This document shows, piece after piece, positions 6,115 through 13,297 of a stretch of 14,206 nt of DNA (position 1 is the first letter of the stretch; each line of letters opens with the position of its first letter). Source of the stretch: DATFWC01 sp045801465 (GTDB lineage: Bacteria; Pseudomonadota; Alphaproteobacteria; Rhizobiales; Xanthobacteraceae); contig JBJMSU010000114.1 of NCBI GenBank assembly GCA_045801465.1, positions 1 through 14,206 on the forward strand, given 5' to 3'. Position numbers and translations under genes: made by a program. Below the pieces are notes generated by a model. The model did no database searches and was not told where the DNA came from. It saw only the letters and a program-made list of their open reading frames with translations.

Positions 6115-6366
6115 ATGTCCATGCGCAGTCGTAAGCTGATCGGCACCGTCGTGCTGTTCGTTCTCGTGACCATATGGGCGCTGCTCGCAATGGCGCTGGC
6201 GCAGTCCGCGCTCACCGACACGAATTTCTGGATCGCTGCGCTCTACTATGCCGTCGCCGGACTGGGCTGGGTGCTGCCGGCCATGCCGCTGATCCGCTGG
6301 ATGCTGCGGCCCGAGGCGGATGGCGAACAGCGAATGCCAAATGGCAAGAGGGCGAGGAGCGAATGA
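6115..6366 (+). CDS. DUF2842 family small membrane protein
   Basis: The product is 83 residues with two predicted transmembrane segments, at about 8-28 (IGTVVLFVLVTIWALLAMALA) and 38-61, the latter with the conserved-looking block YYAVAGLGWVLPAMPLIRWM. This is the DUF2842 pattern found in Alphaproteobacteria; its function is unknown. Start: ATG 6115 (MSMRSRK) or ATG 6121 both suit the family. An upstream in-frame ATG at 6043 only adds residues translated from the heptamer repeat. No clear ribosome-binding site is visible. The last 16 or so residues (after RWMLRPEA) come from a second heptamer island and are probably not part of the ancestral protein. The gene is divergent from ctaA. Confidence 0.8.
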   Translation: MSMRSRKLIGTVVLFVLVTIWALLAMALAQSALTDTNFWIAALYYAVAGLGWVLPAMPLIRWMLRPEADGEQRMPNGKRARSE

Positions 6367-6425
6367 ACGAATAGAAGCCGCCCTTCCCTACTCCCTATTC
6401 GCCATTCATCATTCTCTACTCCCTC
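6319..6425. repeat. Heptamer repeat island 2
   Basis: Degenerate GGCGAAT-type units occur on the plus strand (GGCGAACAGCGAATG, GAGCGAATGAACGAATAG) up to about 6377. Inverted units (CTCCCTATTCGCCATTC and relatives) occupy 6387-6425. It spans the 3' end of the DUF2842 gene, the gap, and the stop codon of the convergent rhodanese-like gene. Confidence 0.7.
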
Positions 6426-7009
6426 GGCACCGGCTGCGCCGGTTCGAGCGGCAGATCGGCGGCCTGCCAACCGTCGGTCCCGTCCGGATACCAGCTGACA
6501 TTGGTGTAGCCCCAGGCCACCGCACGCTTGGCCGCGTTCCACGACATCCAGCAATCGCGCAGGCAGTAGATGACCACAGGCTTGGCGCGGTCGCCGCCGG
6601 CGAGGGTCGCCAGCCCGTTTTTCAGATAGGCCTCGGTCGCGGCGGCAAGCTCGCCGTAGCCGGTATCGGGCAGCCAGGCGCTTCCCGGGATGCTGAAGCG
6701 TGGCTTGTCGCGCCAGATCGTGCCGGCTGGAAGATTGGCCGGCCGCGGCGCCTGCGGCATCACGTCGATGAAGACGGCCGACTTGTCCCGCCACAGCCGC
6801 GCCGCTTCCACCGTGTCGATCGTGCGTGCGCCCTCAAGGCTCGACGGTGTCGGCGCGCGATAATTCTCGAGCCTGTAGCCGTCCGGCTGCGGCGGAGTCC
6901 GCTCCTCGCCCGACACGAGATTTGCCGCTGCCAGCGATGCCACCATCGCCAGCCCGAGAAGGGCCACGTCACGGGCGTGGCAGAACTGGTGTTTTCGTCG
7001 CGACATCAT
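6416..7009 (-). CDS. Rhodanese-like protein, PQQ-dependent-catabolism-associated CxxCW type
   Basis: The product is 197 residues. An N-terminal hydrophobic segment at about 14-30 after basic residues suggests export. A rhodanese-fold domain follows, with VFIDVMP at about 79-85 and the active-site region VVIYCLRDCWMSWNAAKRA starting near 145, which carries Cys149, Cys153 and Trp154. Proteins with this CW-motif rhodanese (TIGR03865-type) are typically encoded beside PQQ-dependent dehydrogenases; a role in electron or sulfur relay in the periplasm is proposed, not proven. Start: two adjacent ATG codons, 7009 and 7006. The stop TAG (6418-6416) lies in heptamer island 2. The gene diverges from the metallo-beta-lactamase-fold gene with only 24 bases between the start codons, which supports a shared function. 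Confidence 0.82.
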   Translation of the reverse strand: MMSRRKHQFCHARDVALLGLAMVASLAAANLVSGEERTPPQPDGYRLENYRAPTPSSLEGARTIDTVEAARLWRDKSAVFIDVMPQAPRPANLPAGTIWRDKPRFSIPGSAWLPDTGYGELAAATEAYLKNGLATLAGGDRAKPVVIYCLRDCWMSWNAAKRAVAWGYTNVSWYPDGTDGWQAADLPLEPAQPVPRE

Positions 7010-7033
7010 GGGGAACAGTGTAAAATCCGCGGC

Positions 7034-7999
7034 ATGGCGCGCAAGATCGCGGCGTTCGCCGTGCTGATACTCGCAGGCTCGGCGGCTTCAAGCCAGGCGC
7101 AACCGGTAGCGGACGCGTTACCGGTCACGGAAATTGCCGCCGGCATCTTCGTGCATGAAGGCGCTTCGGCCTTGATGACGCGGGAGAATGCCGGCGCCGT
7201 CGCCAATGTCGGCTTCGTCGTCGGCGATGACGCGGTGGCTATCATCGATGCCGGGGGCAGCGTCCAAGAGGGCCGCCGGCTCAGGGCCGCCATCCGCAGC
7301 GTCACGGCGAAACCGATCCGCTATGTCGTCAACACCCACGCGCATCCGGATCATATCTTCGGCAACGCCGCCTTTGCGGAGGGCGGCACCGTGTTCGTCG
7401 GTCATAAGAACCTGCCGCGGGCTCTTGCGGCGCGCGGGCAGTTCTATCTCGACGCCTTTCGCCGCATCCTGGGTGACGAGCTAATGGCCGAAGTGAAGAT
7501 CATCCCGCCCACGCGGCTGGTCGACGGCGAAGACCGGCTCGATCTCGGCGGGCGCGCCCTGCGCTTGCGCGCCTGGCCGGCCGCGCATACCGATGCCGAT
7601 CTCACCGTTTTCGACGAAATGACCGGAACTCTCATGGCGGGCGATCTCGTTTTCCTCAAGCACGTTCCGGTTCTCGACGGCAGCATCAGGGGATGGCTGG
7701 CCGTGATCGAGCAGCTTGCCGCCATTCCGGCGCAACGCGTGGTTCCGGGTCACGGGCCGGTCGCATCCTGGCCCGATGCGCTTTCGCCTGAGCGTCATTA
7801 TCTCCAGCGCCTGGCCGAGGACGTGCGCGGCCTGATTGCCCGCGGCACGATGCTCGGCGCCGCCGCGGAGACCGCCGCGGCTGCAGAAAGTCGGCACTGG
7901 GACCTGTTCGAGGAGTATAATATGCGCAACGCCACGGCCGCCTTCGCCGAGCTGGAATGGGAGGCGCCGGAGCCAAGGAGGCAGGATCATGCGAAGTAG
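7034..7999 (+). CDS. Exported MBL-fold metallohydrolase, SoxH-related quinoprotein-associated type
   Basis: The product is 321 residues. A signal peptide at about 1-22 ends SSQA-QPVA. The metallo-beta-lactamase fold is complete: THAHPDH at 101-107 gives His102, His104, Asp106 and His107; further metal ligands are His185 (AAHTDAD), Asp204 (MAGDLVF) and His240 (VPGHGPV). Relatives (SoxH-like, the quinoprotein relay metallohydrolases of the TIGR04558/TIGR04559 kind) are found next to SoxYZ-like carriers and PQQ dehydrogenases. The likely job is hydrolysis of a carrier-bound thioester or thiosulfonate in the periplasm; the substrate is unproven. ATG 7034 is chosen for the signal peptide, although no strong Shine-Dalgarno is visible; the same frame is open far upstream through the divergent gene, which I regard as chance. 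The 3' end overlaps the next gene by 11 bases. Confidence 0.85.
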   Translation: MARKIAAFAVLILAGSAASSQAQPVADALPVTEIAAGIFVHEGASALMTRENAGAVANVGFVVGDDAVAIIDAGGSVQEGRRLRAAIRSVTAKPIRYVVNTHAHPDHIFGNAAFAEGGTVFVGHKNLPRALAARGQFYLDAFRRILGDELMAEVKIIPPTRLVDGEDRLDLGGRALRLRAWPAAHTDADLTVFDEMTGTLMAGDLVFLKHVPVLDGSIRGWLAVIEQLAAIPAQRVVPGHGPVASWPDALSPERHYLQRLAEDVRGLIARGTMLGAAAETAAAAESRHWDLFEEYNMRNATAAFAELEWEAPEPRRQDHAK

Positions 8000-8813
8000 A
8001 ATCCTCTACTGCCTGCGTGTAGCCGGCTTGGTGGCAGCCTGGATCACCGCGGGCAGCGCCTTTGCGGCCGCGCCGGAGCCGGTCGATCCCTGGCCCGATC
8101 TTGTCCGCGACGTCTTCAACGGACGCCCGCTCGCCGACGCAACGGGCGTCATCGCCATGGACATGCCGGCGCGCGCCGAGGACGCAGCGATCGTTCCGGT
8201 CACCTTGCGGCTGAGCTTGCCGGCGGGCGATGCGCGGACCGTCAAAGCCGTGACCCTGGTGATCGACCAGAATCCGGCGCCCGTCGCGGCGAAGTTCGAG
8301 CTCGGCCCCGGCGTCACGATGATCTCCACCCGGGTGCGGGTCGATTCCTATACCAATGTGCATGCGGTGGCCGAGCTGAGCGACGGCACGCTGCATGTCG
8401 CGAAGACCTTCATCAAAGCCTCGGGCGGCTGCTCGGCGCCGGCCGCCAAGAACGCCGACGAGGCCAAGGTGACCCTTGGACAGATGCGGTTGCGGCAGTT
8501 CGCCAAGCCGGAGCAGGCATCCGCCACAGGCCCTCGGGAAGCCCAGATCATGGTCCGCCATCCCAACAATTCCGGCCTGCAGATGGATCAGATCACGCGC
8601 CTCTACACGCCGGCTTTCTTCGTGCGCGACCTGGGGCTGTGGCAGGGGGACCAGCTGGTGCTGAAGATGGACGGCGGCATCTCGATTTCCGAGGACCCGA
8701 ACATCCGCTTCACTTATGCGGGCAACGGCGCCAAGACGCTGCGCGCCGAGGCGGTCGACACCGACGGCCACCGCTTCACCGGCGAGTGGCCGGTAGAGCC
8801 CTCCGGCATGTGA
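7989..8813 (+). CDS. Exported SoxYZ-like carrier protein (quinoprotein dehydrogenase-associated fusion)
   Basis: The product is 274 residues. A signal peptide at about 1-27 ends SAFA-AAPEPV. Residues 35-150 resemble SoxY, ending in KASGGCSAP with a single cysteine at 148, the equivalent of the carrier cysteine of the SoxY GGCG tail. Residues 160-274 resemble SoxZ (MVRHPNNSGLQMDQ, then FFVRDLGLW and a C-terminal beta domain). The fused order SoxY-SoxZ fits the TIGR04557-type family reported near PQQ dehydrogenases. In Sox systems the cysteine carries sulfur intermediates; what this variant carries is unknown. Start ATG 7989 has a strong AAGGAGG 7 bases upstream and overlaps the metallohydrolase gene by 11 bases, so the two are translationally linked. 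No sox, xoxF or pqq genes are nearby. Confidence 0.85.
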   Translation: MRSRILYCLRVAGLVAAWITAGSAFAAAPEPVDPWPDLVRDVFNGRPLADATGVIAMDMPARAEDAAIVPVTLRLSLPAGDARTVKAVTLVIDQNPAPVAAKFELGPGVTMISTRVRVDSYTNVHAVAELSDGTLHVAKTFIKASGGCSAPAAKNADEAKVTLGQMRLRQFAKPEQASATGPREAQIMVRHPNNSGLQMDQITRLYTPAFFVRDLGLWQGDQLVLKMDGGISISEDPNIRFTYAGNGAKTLRAEAVDTDGHRFTGEWPVEPSGM

Positions 8814-9230
8814 GGGACCGGCGAGGCCATGCTGGCTCCGGTTCTCCGCAAGCGGCTTCGTGCAATGTGAATCGGTAGATCGGAAGCTGCGAGCGCGACC
8901 GCCGAATGTCCGCTGTCCAGGGCCGGGGAGATGCGTGCCCAGCCGATTCCTTCCCAACCGATTTTTTCCAAGTGTTGACCGAAGGGGATGTGAGGCAAGG
9001 CTTGCTTTGTGCGTCGGATCGAGCCGCCAGCACGCAAGACGCGCCGCTAATCTTGCTGCACCGCGCTCAAGGTGCTGGGCGACCCTCTGACCGGCAAAGC
9101 TCGCGCCGGCCGGTTGCGAAAGCCGATTTGAACATTGCGAGCCGCCACACCGACTAACTGATCGGATCGCGGCCTTCGAGGAAGGCCGATTGCGATTTTC
9201 CGGTTGCTATCGAACAAGTGCGGAGACCAC
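8814..9230. other. 417-bp gap without a recognised gene
   Basis: I found no open frame here that looks like a protein, no RNA gene and no member of the palindrome families. It contains a weak inverted repeat just after the carrier gene stop (8817-8842, ACCGG / CCGGT with an inner GCCA / TGGC) that could be a terminator. A 7-bp hairpin, CGGCCTT / AAGGCCG, lies at 9170-9188, about 42 bases before the TPR gene. A promoter for the TPR gene is expected here, but I cannot place it. Confidence 0.5.
8817..8842 (+). terminator. Weak stem-loop after the SoxYZ-like gene
   Basis: ACCGG pairs with CCGGT, and inside it GCCA pairs with TGGC. It starts a few bases after the stop codon. No T-tract follows. 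Confidence 0.3.
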
Positions 9231-10250
9231 ATGCGCCGAGATGCCCTTCCCACGTCGCCCGCCATTTGGCTGCTGTTCGGTGCCACGCTGATGGCAGCAG
9301 CAACGCTGCCTGCCGCGCACGCGGCGGCCGACGATGCCGCTACGTGCCACGAGGCGTCGGGCGACGTGGCGGTCGCAGCGTGCACGCGGGCGATCGGCTC
9401 GGGCCAATACGAGGGCCATGACCTCGCCAAGCTTCATTTTTCTCGCGCGATCGAGCATGGCCAGAAGGGCGACAGCATAAGCGCCATTGCCGACTACAGC
9501 GAGGCGATCCGCCTCGACCCGAACGACGCCGACTCCTTCAACAACCGCGGCACCGCCTGGTACGCCCAGGGCGACTACGATCGCGCCATCACCGACTTCA
9601 GCGAAGCGATCCGCCTCGACCCGAAAGACCCGTGCCCCGTCTACAATCGTGGCATGGCTTGGCACGACAAGGGCGACAATGACCGCGCGATCGCCGAATA
9701 CAACGAGGCGATCCGCCTCAACCCGAATTATGCCGCCGCCTTCTTCAGCCGTGGCAACGCCTGGGTGGACAAGGGCGACAATGATCGCGCCATCGCCGAC
9801 TACAGCGAGGCGATCCGCCTCAACCCGAACCTCGCCGCTCCCTTCTTCAACCGCGGCCGTGCCTGGCGCGCCAAGGGCGGGTACGATCGCGCCATCGCCG
9901 ATTTCAGCGAGGCCGCCCGCCTCGACCCGAAAGACGCCGCCGCCTTCTTCAATCGCGGCAATGCCTGGCGCAGCAAGGGCAACAACAACCGCGCCATCGC
10001 CGACTTCAGCGAGGCGATCCGCCTCGACCCGAAAGACGCCGCCGTCTACAACAACCGCGGCAATGCCTGGCGCGCCAAGGGCGACAACGACCGCGCCATC
10101 GCCGACTACAACGAAGCGATCCGCCTCGACCCGAAGGACCCCGTGTTCTACCGCAACCGCGGCATGGCCTACAAAGCCACACGCGGCTTCGACCGGGCGC
10201 TTTGGGACTACTCCAAGGCCAACGCGCTGGAGCGCGAAATCCGTCATTGA
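9231..10250 (+). CDS. Exported tetratricopeptide repeat protein
   Basis: The product is 339 residues. A signal peptide at about 1-32 (WLLFGATLMAAATLPAAHA) is followed by a short segment with Cys39 and Cys51 (ATCHEASGDVAVAACTRAI, a Sel1/TPR-like start). Eight consecutive 34-residue TPR units then run from about residue 64 to 336, with the consensus FNRGNAWRAKGDNDRAIADYSEAIRLDPK. TPR arrays bind peptides or proteins; no partner is suggested by the neighbours, and nothing here says whether it stays periplasmic. Start ATG 9231 has GGAG 7 bases upstream. The repeats are very similar at the DNA level, so copy number may vary between strains. It is convergent with the polysaccharide deacetylase gene, 66 bp apart. 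Confidence 0.88.
   Translation: MRRDALPTSPAIWLLFGATLMAAATLPAAHAAADDAATCHEASGDVAVAACTRAIGSGQYEGHDLAKLHFSRAIEHGQKGDSISAIADYSEAIRLDPNDADSFNNRGTAWYAQGDYDRAITDFSEAIRLDPKDPCPVYNRGMAWHDKGDNDRAIAEYNEAIRLNPNYAAAFFSRGNAWVDKGDNDRAIADYSEAIRLNPNLAAPFFNRGRAWRAKGGYDRAIADFSEAARLDPKDAAAFFNRGNAWRSKGNNNRAIADFSEAIRLDPKDAAVYNNRGNAWRAKGDNDRAIADYNEAIRLDPKDPVFYRNRGMAYKATRGFDRALWDYSKANALEREIRH
9525..10238 (+). repeat. Seven tandem 102-bp DNA units encoding TPR 2-8
   Basis: The period is 102 bp. Blocks such as GCGATCCGCCTC and CGCGCCATCGCCGA recur almost unchanged in successive units. The first TPR (about 9420-9524) is one codon longer and more diverged, and the last unit is also diverged, as expected if growth occurs in the middle of the array. 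Confidence 0.8.
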
Positions 10251-10316
10251 AGCGTCAGCGGCGAATGCCGAGCTCAGCGGCGATTCGGGTGCTATCAGGT
10301 CCGAAACGAACGCCAA

Positions 10317-11375
10317 TTACGCCGCATTGACGCGGCGGAAGCCGTTGTGGAGGGCGGTGGCGGCCCCCGACAGGAGCACGCGCAGATAGCGCAGGCGCTG
10401 GAACTCGCCGTTCAGCGTGATCCGCGGCAGCGCCGTGAGGTGACGGCGGTGCTCCGGGAACAGGACGCCCGGCCGCGTCGTCACGGCGGTGTCGAACCCG
10501 ATCTCGCGGGCCAAAGCAAATTCGCGGGGGCCGGCCGAGCTCGCATCCCCGATCGGATAGGCGAGATGGCGCGGCCGAATGCCCAACGCGGCCTCGATCA
10601 CCGCGGCGCTCATCTTCATCTCGGCGCGCGCTTCGCCATCCGGCACCTTCTTGAGCATGACGTGGTTGACCGTGTGCGCCCCGATCGTGACCAGCGGGTC
10701 GCGGGCAAGCTCGGCGAGCTCGTTCCACGTCATGCACAGCTCGGCGCAGAAGGCGGCCATGTCAATGCGGTAGCGCCGGCACAGCTCGTGCACCGTGTCG
10801 CGCAGGGCCTTCTCGGTCGGCAGGCCGCGCAGCCACCAATAGACGTCATTGAACACCTCATACTTCTCGCGCGTCGTGCGGCACGTGAAATGCCGGTCCT
10901 CATTCCCGATGACCAGGCCGACGCGGTCGTTCTGCGCAATGACGGCTTGCAGCGCGAGCCACCATAGTTCCCCGAGGCGGTCGGGAAAGCTCGTCGGAAC
11001 GTAGATGGCAAACGGCACGGCGTGACGTTGCAACACCGGATAGGCATAGGTCAGGTTGTCGCGGTAGCCGTCGTCGAAGGTGAAGCAGACGAACTTGCGC
11101 CAGAAGATGCCTTCACTCAGGCGCCGGCGCATCTCGTCGAGCGAGACCAGATCGACCTGCGAGCGGCGCAGGCTGAGGATGACTTCCTCCAGGAACGTGG
11201 GCGTCACCTCGAGCAGGCGATTGGGCTGGAACGCGCCGGGCTGCGCCGGACGGACGTGATGCAGCGTGAGAATCGCTCCGATGCCGCGGAAGAACGGCCG
11301 CAGCGCGAGATGAGATCCGGTAAAATAGAGCGCCTCCAGCCCGGTCCGGATCAGCATCTTGTTGGCAGGGACCAC
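10317..11375 (-). CDS. Polysaccharide deacetylase family protein (NodB / CE4 domain)
   Basis: The product is about 352 residues from the proposed start. The NodB-type domain shows FTFDDGYRDN with catalytic and metal aspartates at about 101-102, the metal-binding HTVNH (His234, His238), and HLAYPIGD near 270-277. Such enzymes remove acetyl groups from N-acetylated sugars in cell-surface or exported polysaccharides; the substrate is unknown. The region between the first and second motif is longer than in simple deacetylases (a PFAIYVPTSF...WWLALQAVI insert). No signal peptide is evident. I chose GTG 11375 because GGGAG lies 6 bases upstream. ATG 11357, 11414 and 11450 are alternatives, the last adding unlikely residues. 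It is divergent from the chemotaxis-type gene across about 195 bp. Confidence 0.85.
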   Translation of the reverse strand: MVPANKMLIRTGLEALYFTGSHLALRPFFRGIGAILTLHHVRPAQPGAFQPNRLLEVTPTFLEEVILSLRRSQVDLVSLDEMRRRLSEGIFWRKFVCFTFDDGYRDNLTYAYPVLQRHAVPFAIYVPTSFPDRLGELWWLALQAVIAQNDRVGLVIGNEDRHFTCRTTREKYEVFNDVYWWLRGLPTEKALRDTVHELCRRYRIDMAAFCAELCMTWNELAELARDPLVTIGAHTVNHVMLKKVPDGEARAEMKMSAAVIEAALGIRPRHLAYPIGDASSAGPREFALAREIGFDTAVTTRPGVLFPEHRRHLTALPRITLNGEFQRLRYLRVLLSGAATALHNGFRRVNAA

Positions 11376-11490
11376 GTCGCGCTCCCGCTCCGTCCGTTCC
11401 GAGCAATGGGACATCGCCCAGCGTTGTGGCGAATCTTCGTTGAGAACCAATTATCGGCCTTTTGGCCGGCGGCGCAGGGCTGCCGAACCG

Positions 11491-11506
11491 GCCGCGTTAA
11501 CGCGGC
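11491..11506. promoter_or_regulatory. 16-bp perfect palindrome in a divergent intergenic region
   Basis: GCCGCGTTAACGCGGC is its own reverse complement. It lies between the divergent deacetylase and chemoreceptor genes, 64 bases before the latter's start. A dimeric repressor site is one reading. A second small inverted repeat, CGGCC-TTTT-GGCCG, lies just left of it (about 11455-11468). Confidence 0.35.
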
Positions 11507-11570
11507 GGTAACCACGATAGCCCTACCTATGGCCGCACCTTTAGAAGGCCTAATAGTATCGGGGACACGT

Positions 11571-12893
11571 ATGTCGGGCAGCGTTCTGTGGCCGGTGCTC
11601 GCCGCCGCTTGTTGTATCGTCGTGCTCTGTTGGGCGCTGCGCGTGCGCCAGCAAAATCTGCAGATCACCGCCGCCGTGAACAACATGTCGCAAGGTCTGT
11701 GCATGTTCGATTCCGCGGCACGGCTGGTATTCGCGAACAAGCGCTACCTCGAGATCTACCGCCTCTCTGCCGAGACGACGAAGCCCGGATGCACGTTGCA
11801 CGACCTCGTCAAGAACCGCCAAGCCGTCGGGACCTTCTCGGGCGACGTCGACACGTATGTCAGCAATCTCCTGACCGAGATTGCGACCGGCAAAGCGGTG
11901 GACAAGCTGATCGAGCTCAAGGACGGCCGCGTGATCGCCCTGTGCAACCGGCTGATGCGCGGCGGCGGCTGGGTCGTCACCCACGACGACATCACCGCGC
12001 AGCGCAGCGCCGAGCAGAAACATGCCGAGCTGGCGGGACAGGAGCAGCGCCGCGTTCAGGTCGAAGCGGCGATCAGCGCGTTCCGCCAGCGCATCGAGGC
12101 GGTGCTCGGCACGCTGGCCGGCAGCGCCGGCGCCATCCGCTCCACCGCGACGACCCTCTCCAGCGCATCGGATCAGACCTCGCAGCGGGCGGAGGGGGCG
12201 GTGAAAACCTCCAACGATGCCTCCGGCAATGTCGAGGCGGCCGCGGCCGCGGCCGACGAATTGCTGCGCTCGATTACGGAGATCGCTCGGCAGCTCGAAC
12301 AGACGACGGGACTGGTGCGGGTGGCCGTCACCGAGGCGCAGACCACCAACAACGAAATCGCCGGGCTGGCCCACGCAGCGCAGAAGATCGGTGACGTGGT
12401 CAAGCTGATTCAGGATATCGCCGGGCAAACCAATCTGCTCGCGCTCAACGCCACCATCGAGGCGGCGCGGGCCGGTGAATCCGGCAAGGGCTTTGCCGTG
12501 GTCGCCGCGGAAGTGAAATCGCTGGCCGTGCAGACCGCCAAAGCGACCGAGGAGATCGGCGCACAGATTTCAGCAGTTCAGTCCTCGACCACGGGCGCGG
12601 TCGAAGCCATCCGACGGATCGCCGGCCGAATGCAGGAGATCAACGAATTCGCCTCAACGGTTTCTGCCGCCGTGCAGGAGCAGAGCACAGCGACCGGCGA
12701 GATCTCTCACAACGTGACCAATGCCGCCAAAGGCGCCAAGGTGATCGTTTCCATTCTCGGCGAAGTCGCGGGCGCAGCCACCGACACCCGCCACTCGGCG
12801 CAGACCGTGCTGTCGGCCTCCGAATCGGTCGAGACCGCCGCCGCCAATCTGCGCACCGAGGTCGAGAGCTTCCTCGGCAAAGTGGCGATGTAG
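11571..12893 (+). CDS. Methyl-accepting chemotaxis-type protein with PAS domain
   Basis: The product is 440 residues. A single N-terminal membrane segment spans about 5-23. A PAS domain of the PAS_7 kind follows at about 34-145 (NNMSQGLCMFDSAARLVFANKRYLEIY to WVVTHDDITAQ). After a coiled linker comes an MCP signalling domain from about 175 to the end, with the conserved hairpin tip DIAGQTNLLALNATIEAARAGESGKGFAVVAAEVKSLA around 282-319. There is no periplasmic ligand domain and no HAMP, so the signal is probably intracellular, for example redox or a small ligand bound by PAS. No CheBR pentapeptide is evident at the C-terminus. ATG 11571 has GGGGA 5 bases upstream and gives the membrane segment; ATG 11529 is a possible longer start. 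No che or flagellar genes are adjacent. Confidence 0.9.
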   Translation: MSGSVLWPVLAAACCIVVLCWALRVRQQNLQITAAVNNMSQGLCMFDSAARLVFANKRYLEIYRLSAETTKPGCTLHDLVKNRQAVGTFSGDVDTYVSNLLTEIATGKAVDKLIELKDGRVIALCNRLMRGGGWVVTHDDITAQRSAEQKHAELAGQEQRRVQVEAAISAFRQRIEAVLGTLAGSAGAIRSTATTLSSASDQTSQRAEGAVKTSNDASGNVEAAAAAADELLRSITEIARQLEQTTGLVRVAVTEAQTTNNEIAGLAHAAQKIGDVVKLIQDIAGQTNLLALNATIEAARAGESGKGFAVVAAEVKSLAVQTAKATEEIGAQISAVQSSTTGAVEAIRRIAGRMQEINEFASTVSAAVQEQSTATGEISHNVTNAAKGAKVIVSILGEVAGAATDTRHSAQTVLSASESVETAAANLRTEVESFLGKVAM

Positions 12894-12923
12894 CTTACGA
12901 CGCACCATCATCGGCGGTGCCGA

Positions 12924-13247
12924 TCAAAGAAAGACCGAGCGGTAGGTCCAATACGGCACGTCGTCGTGGATCACGACCGCGGCGGGGTTGGGCTTGCAGG
13001 TGCGGTAGTCGGCGCTCGCCGCGGCCAGGCACTGCTCGAACGTCCAATAGCGGCAGCTCCTGGCGCCGGCCCTATCCGCCGGCCCGCACCACGGCCGCGC
13101 CGCGCCGCTCTCGACATGGATCGTGCTGCCAGCGCCGGTTCCAGGATTCGGCCCGGCATCGAAGAAGGACGTCAGGATCAAGGCGGCAAGCGCCAGCGCA
13201 CCGCTGGTCAGCAAGCCTGCCGGCACGCGGCTGATGAGTCCTGACAT
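12924..13247 (-). CDS. Small exported cysteine-containing protein, DUF3551-like
   Basis: The product is 107 residues. An N-terminal hydrophobic segment at about 10-28 (AGLLTSGALALAALILTSF) can act as signal or anchor. The mature part has PWCGPADRAGARSCRYWTFEQCLAAASADYRTCKPNP, with cysteines at about 54, 65, 73 and 84. That spacing (WC...C.(W/F)(T/S)F.QC......C.PNP) is the DUF3551 pattern common in Bradyrhizobium relatives, where these proteins are abundant and uncharacterised. The cysteines probably pair as disulfides. ATG 13247 has AGGGG six bases upstream. The gene is convergent with the chemoreceptor gene (30 bp) and downstream of gyrA on the same strand. A CRP-type palindrome lies about 60-80 bases upstream of its start. 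Confidence 0.78.
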   Translation of the reverse strand: MSGLISRVPAGLLTSGALALAALILTSFFDAGPNPGTGAGSTIHVESGAARPWCGPADRAGARSCRYWTFEQCLAAASADYRTCKPNPAAVVIHDDVPYWTYRSVFL

Positions 13248-13297
13248 TTGGATCCCCTAAGTCCGGGCTATCGTTGGCGCGAACTTAGGAAGTCAGG

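Noticed and set aside
6320..7033. Upstream extension of the metallohydrolase frame by 238 codons
   Set aside because: It is antisense to the rhodanese-like gene and would bury the signal peptide; ATG 7034 gives a normal exported protein.
9207..10316. Minus-strand open frame of 369 codons over the TPR gene
   Set aside because: It is an echo of the 102-bp repeats (recurring VEADRLAVVGDGA), with no recognised domain; the plus-strand TPR protein has signal peptide, ribosome-binding site and family match.
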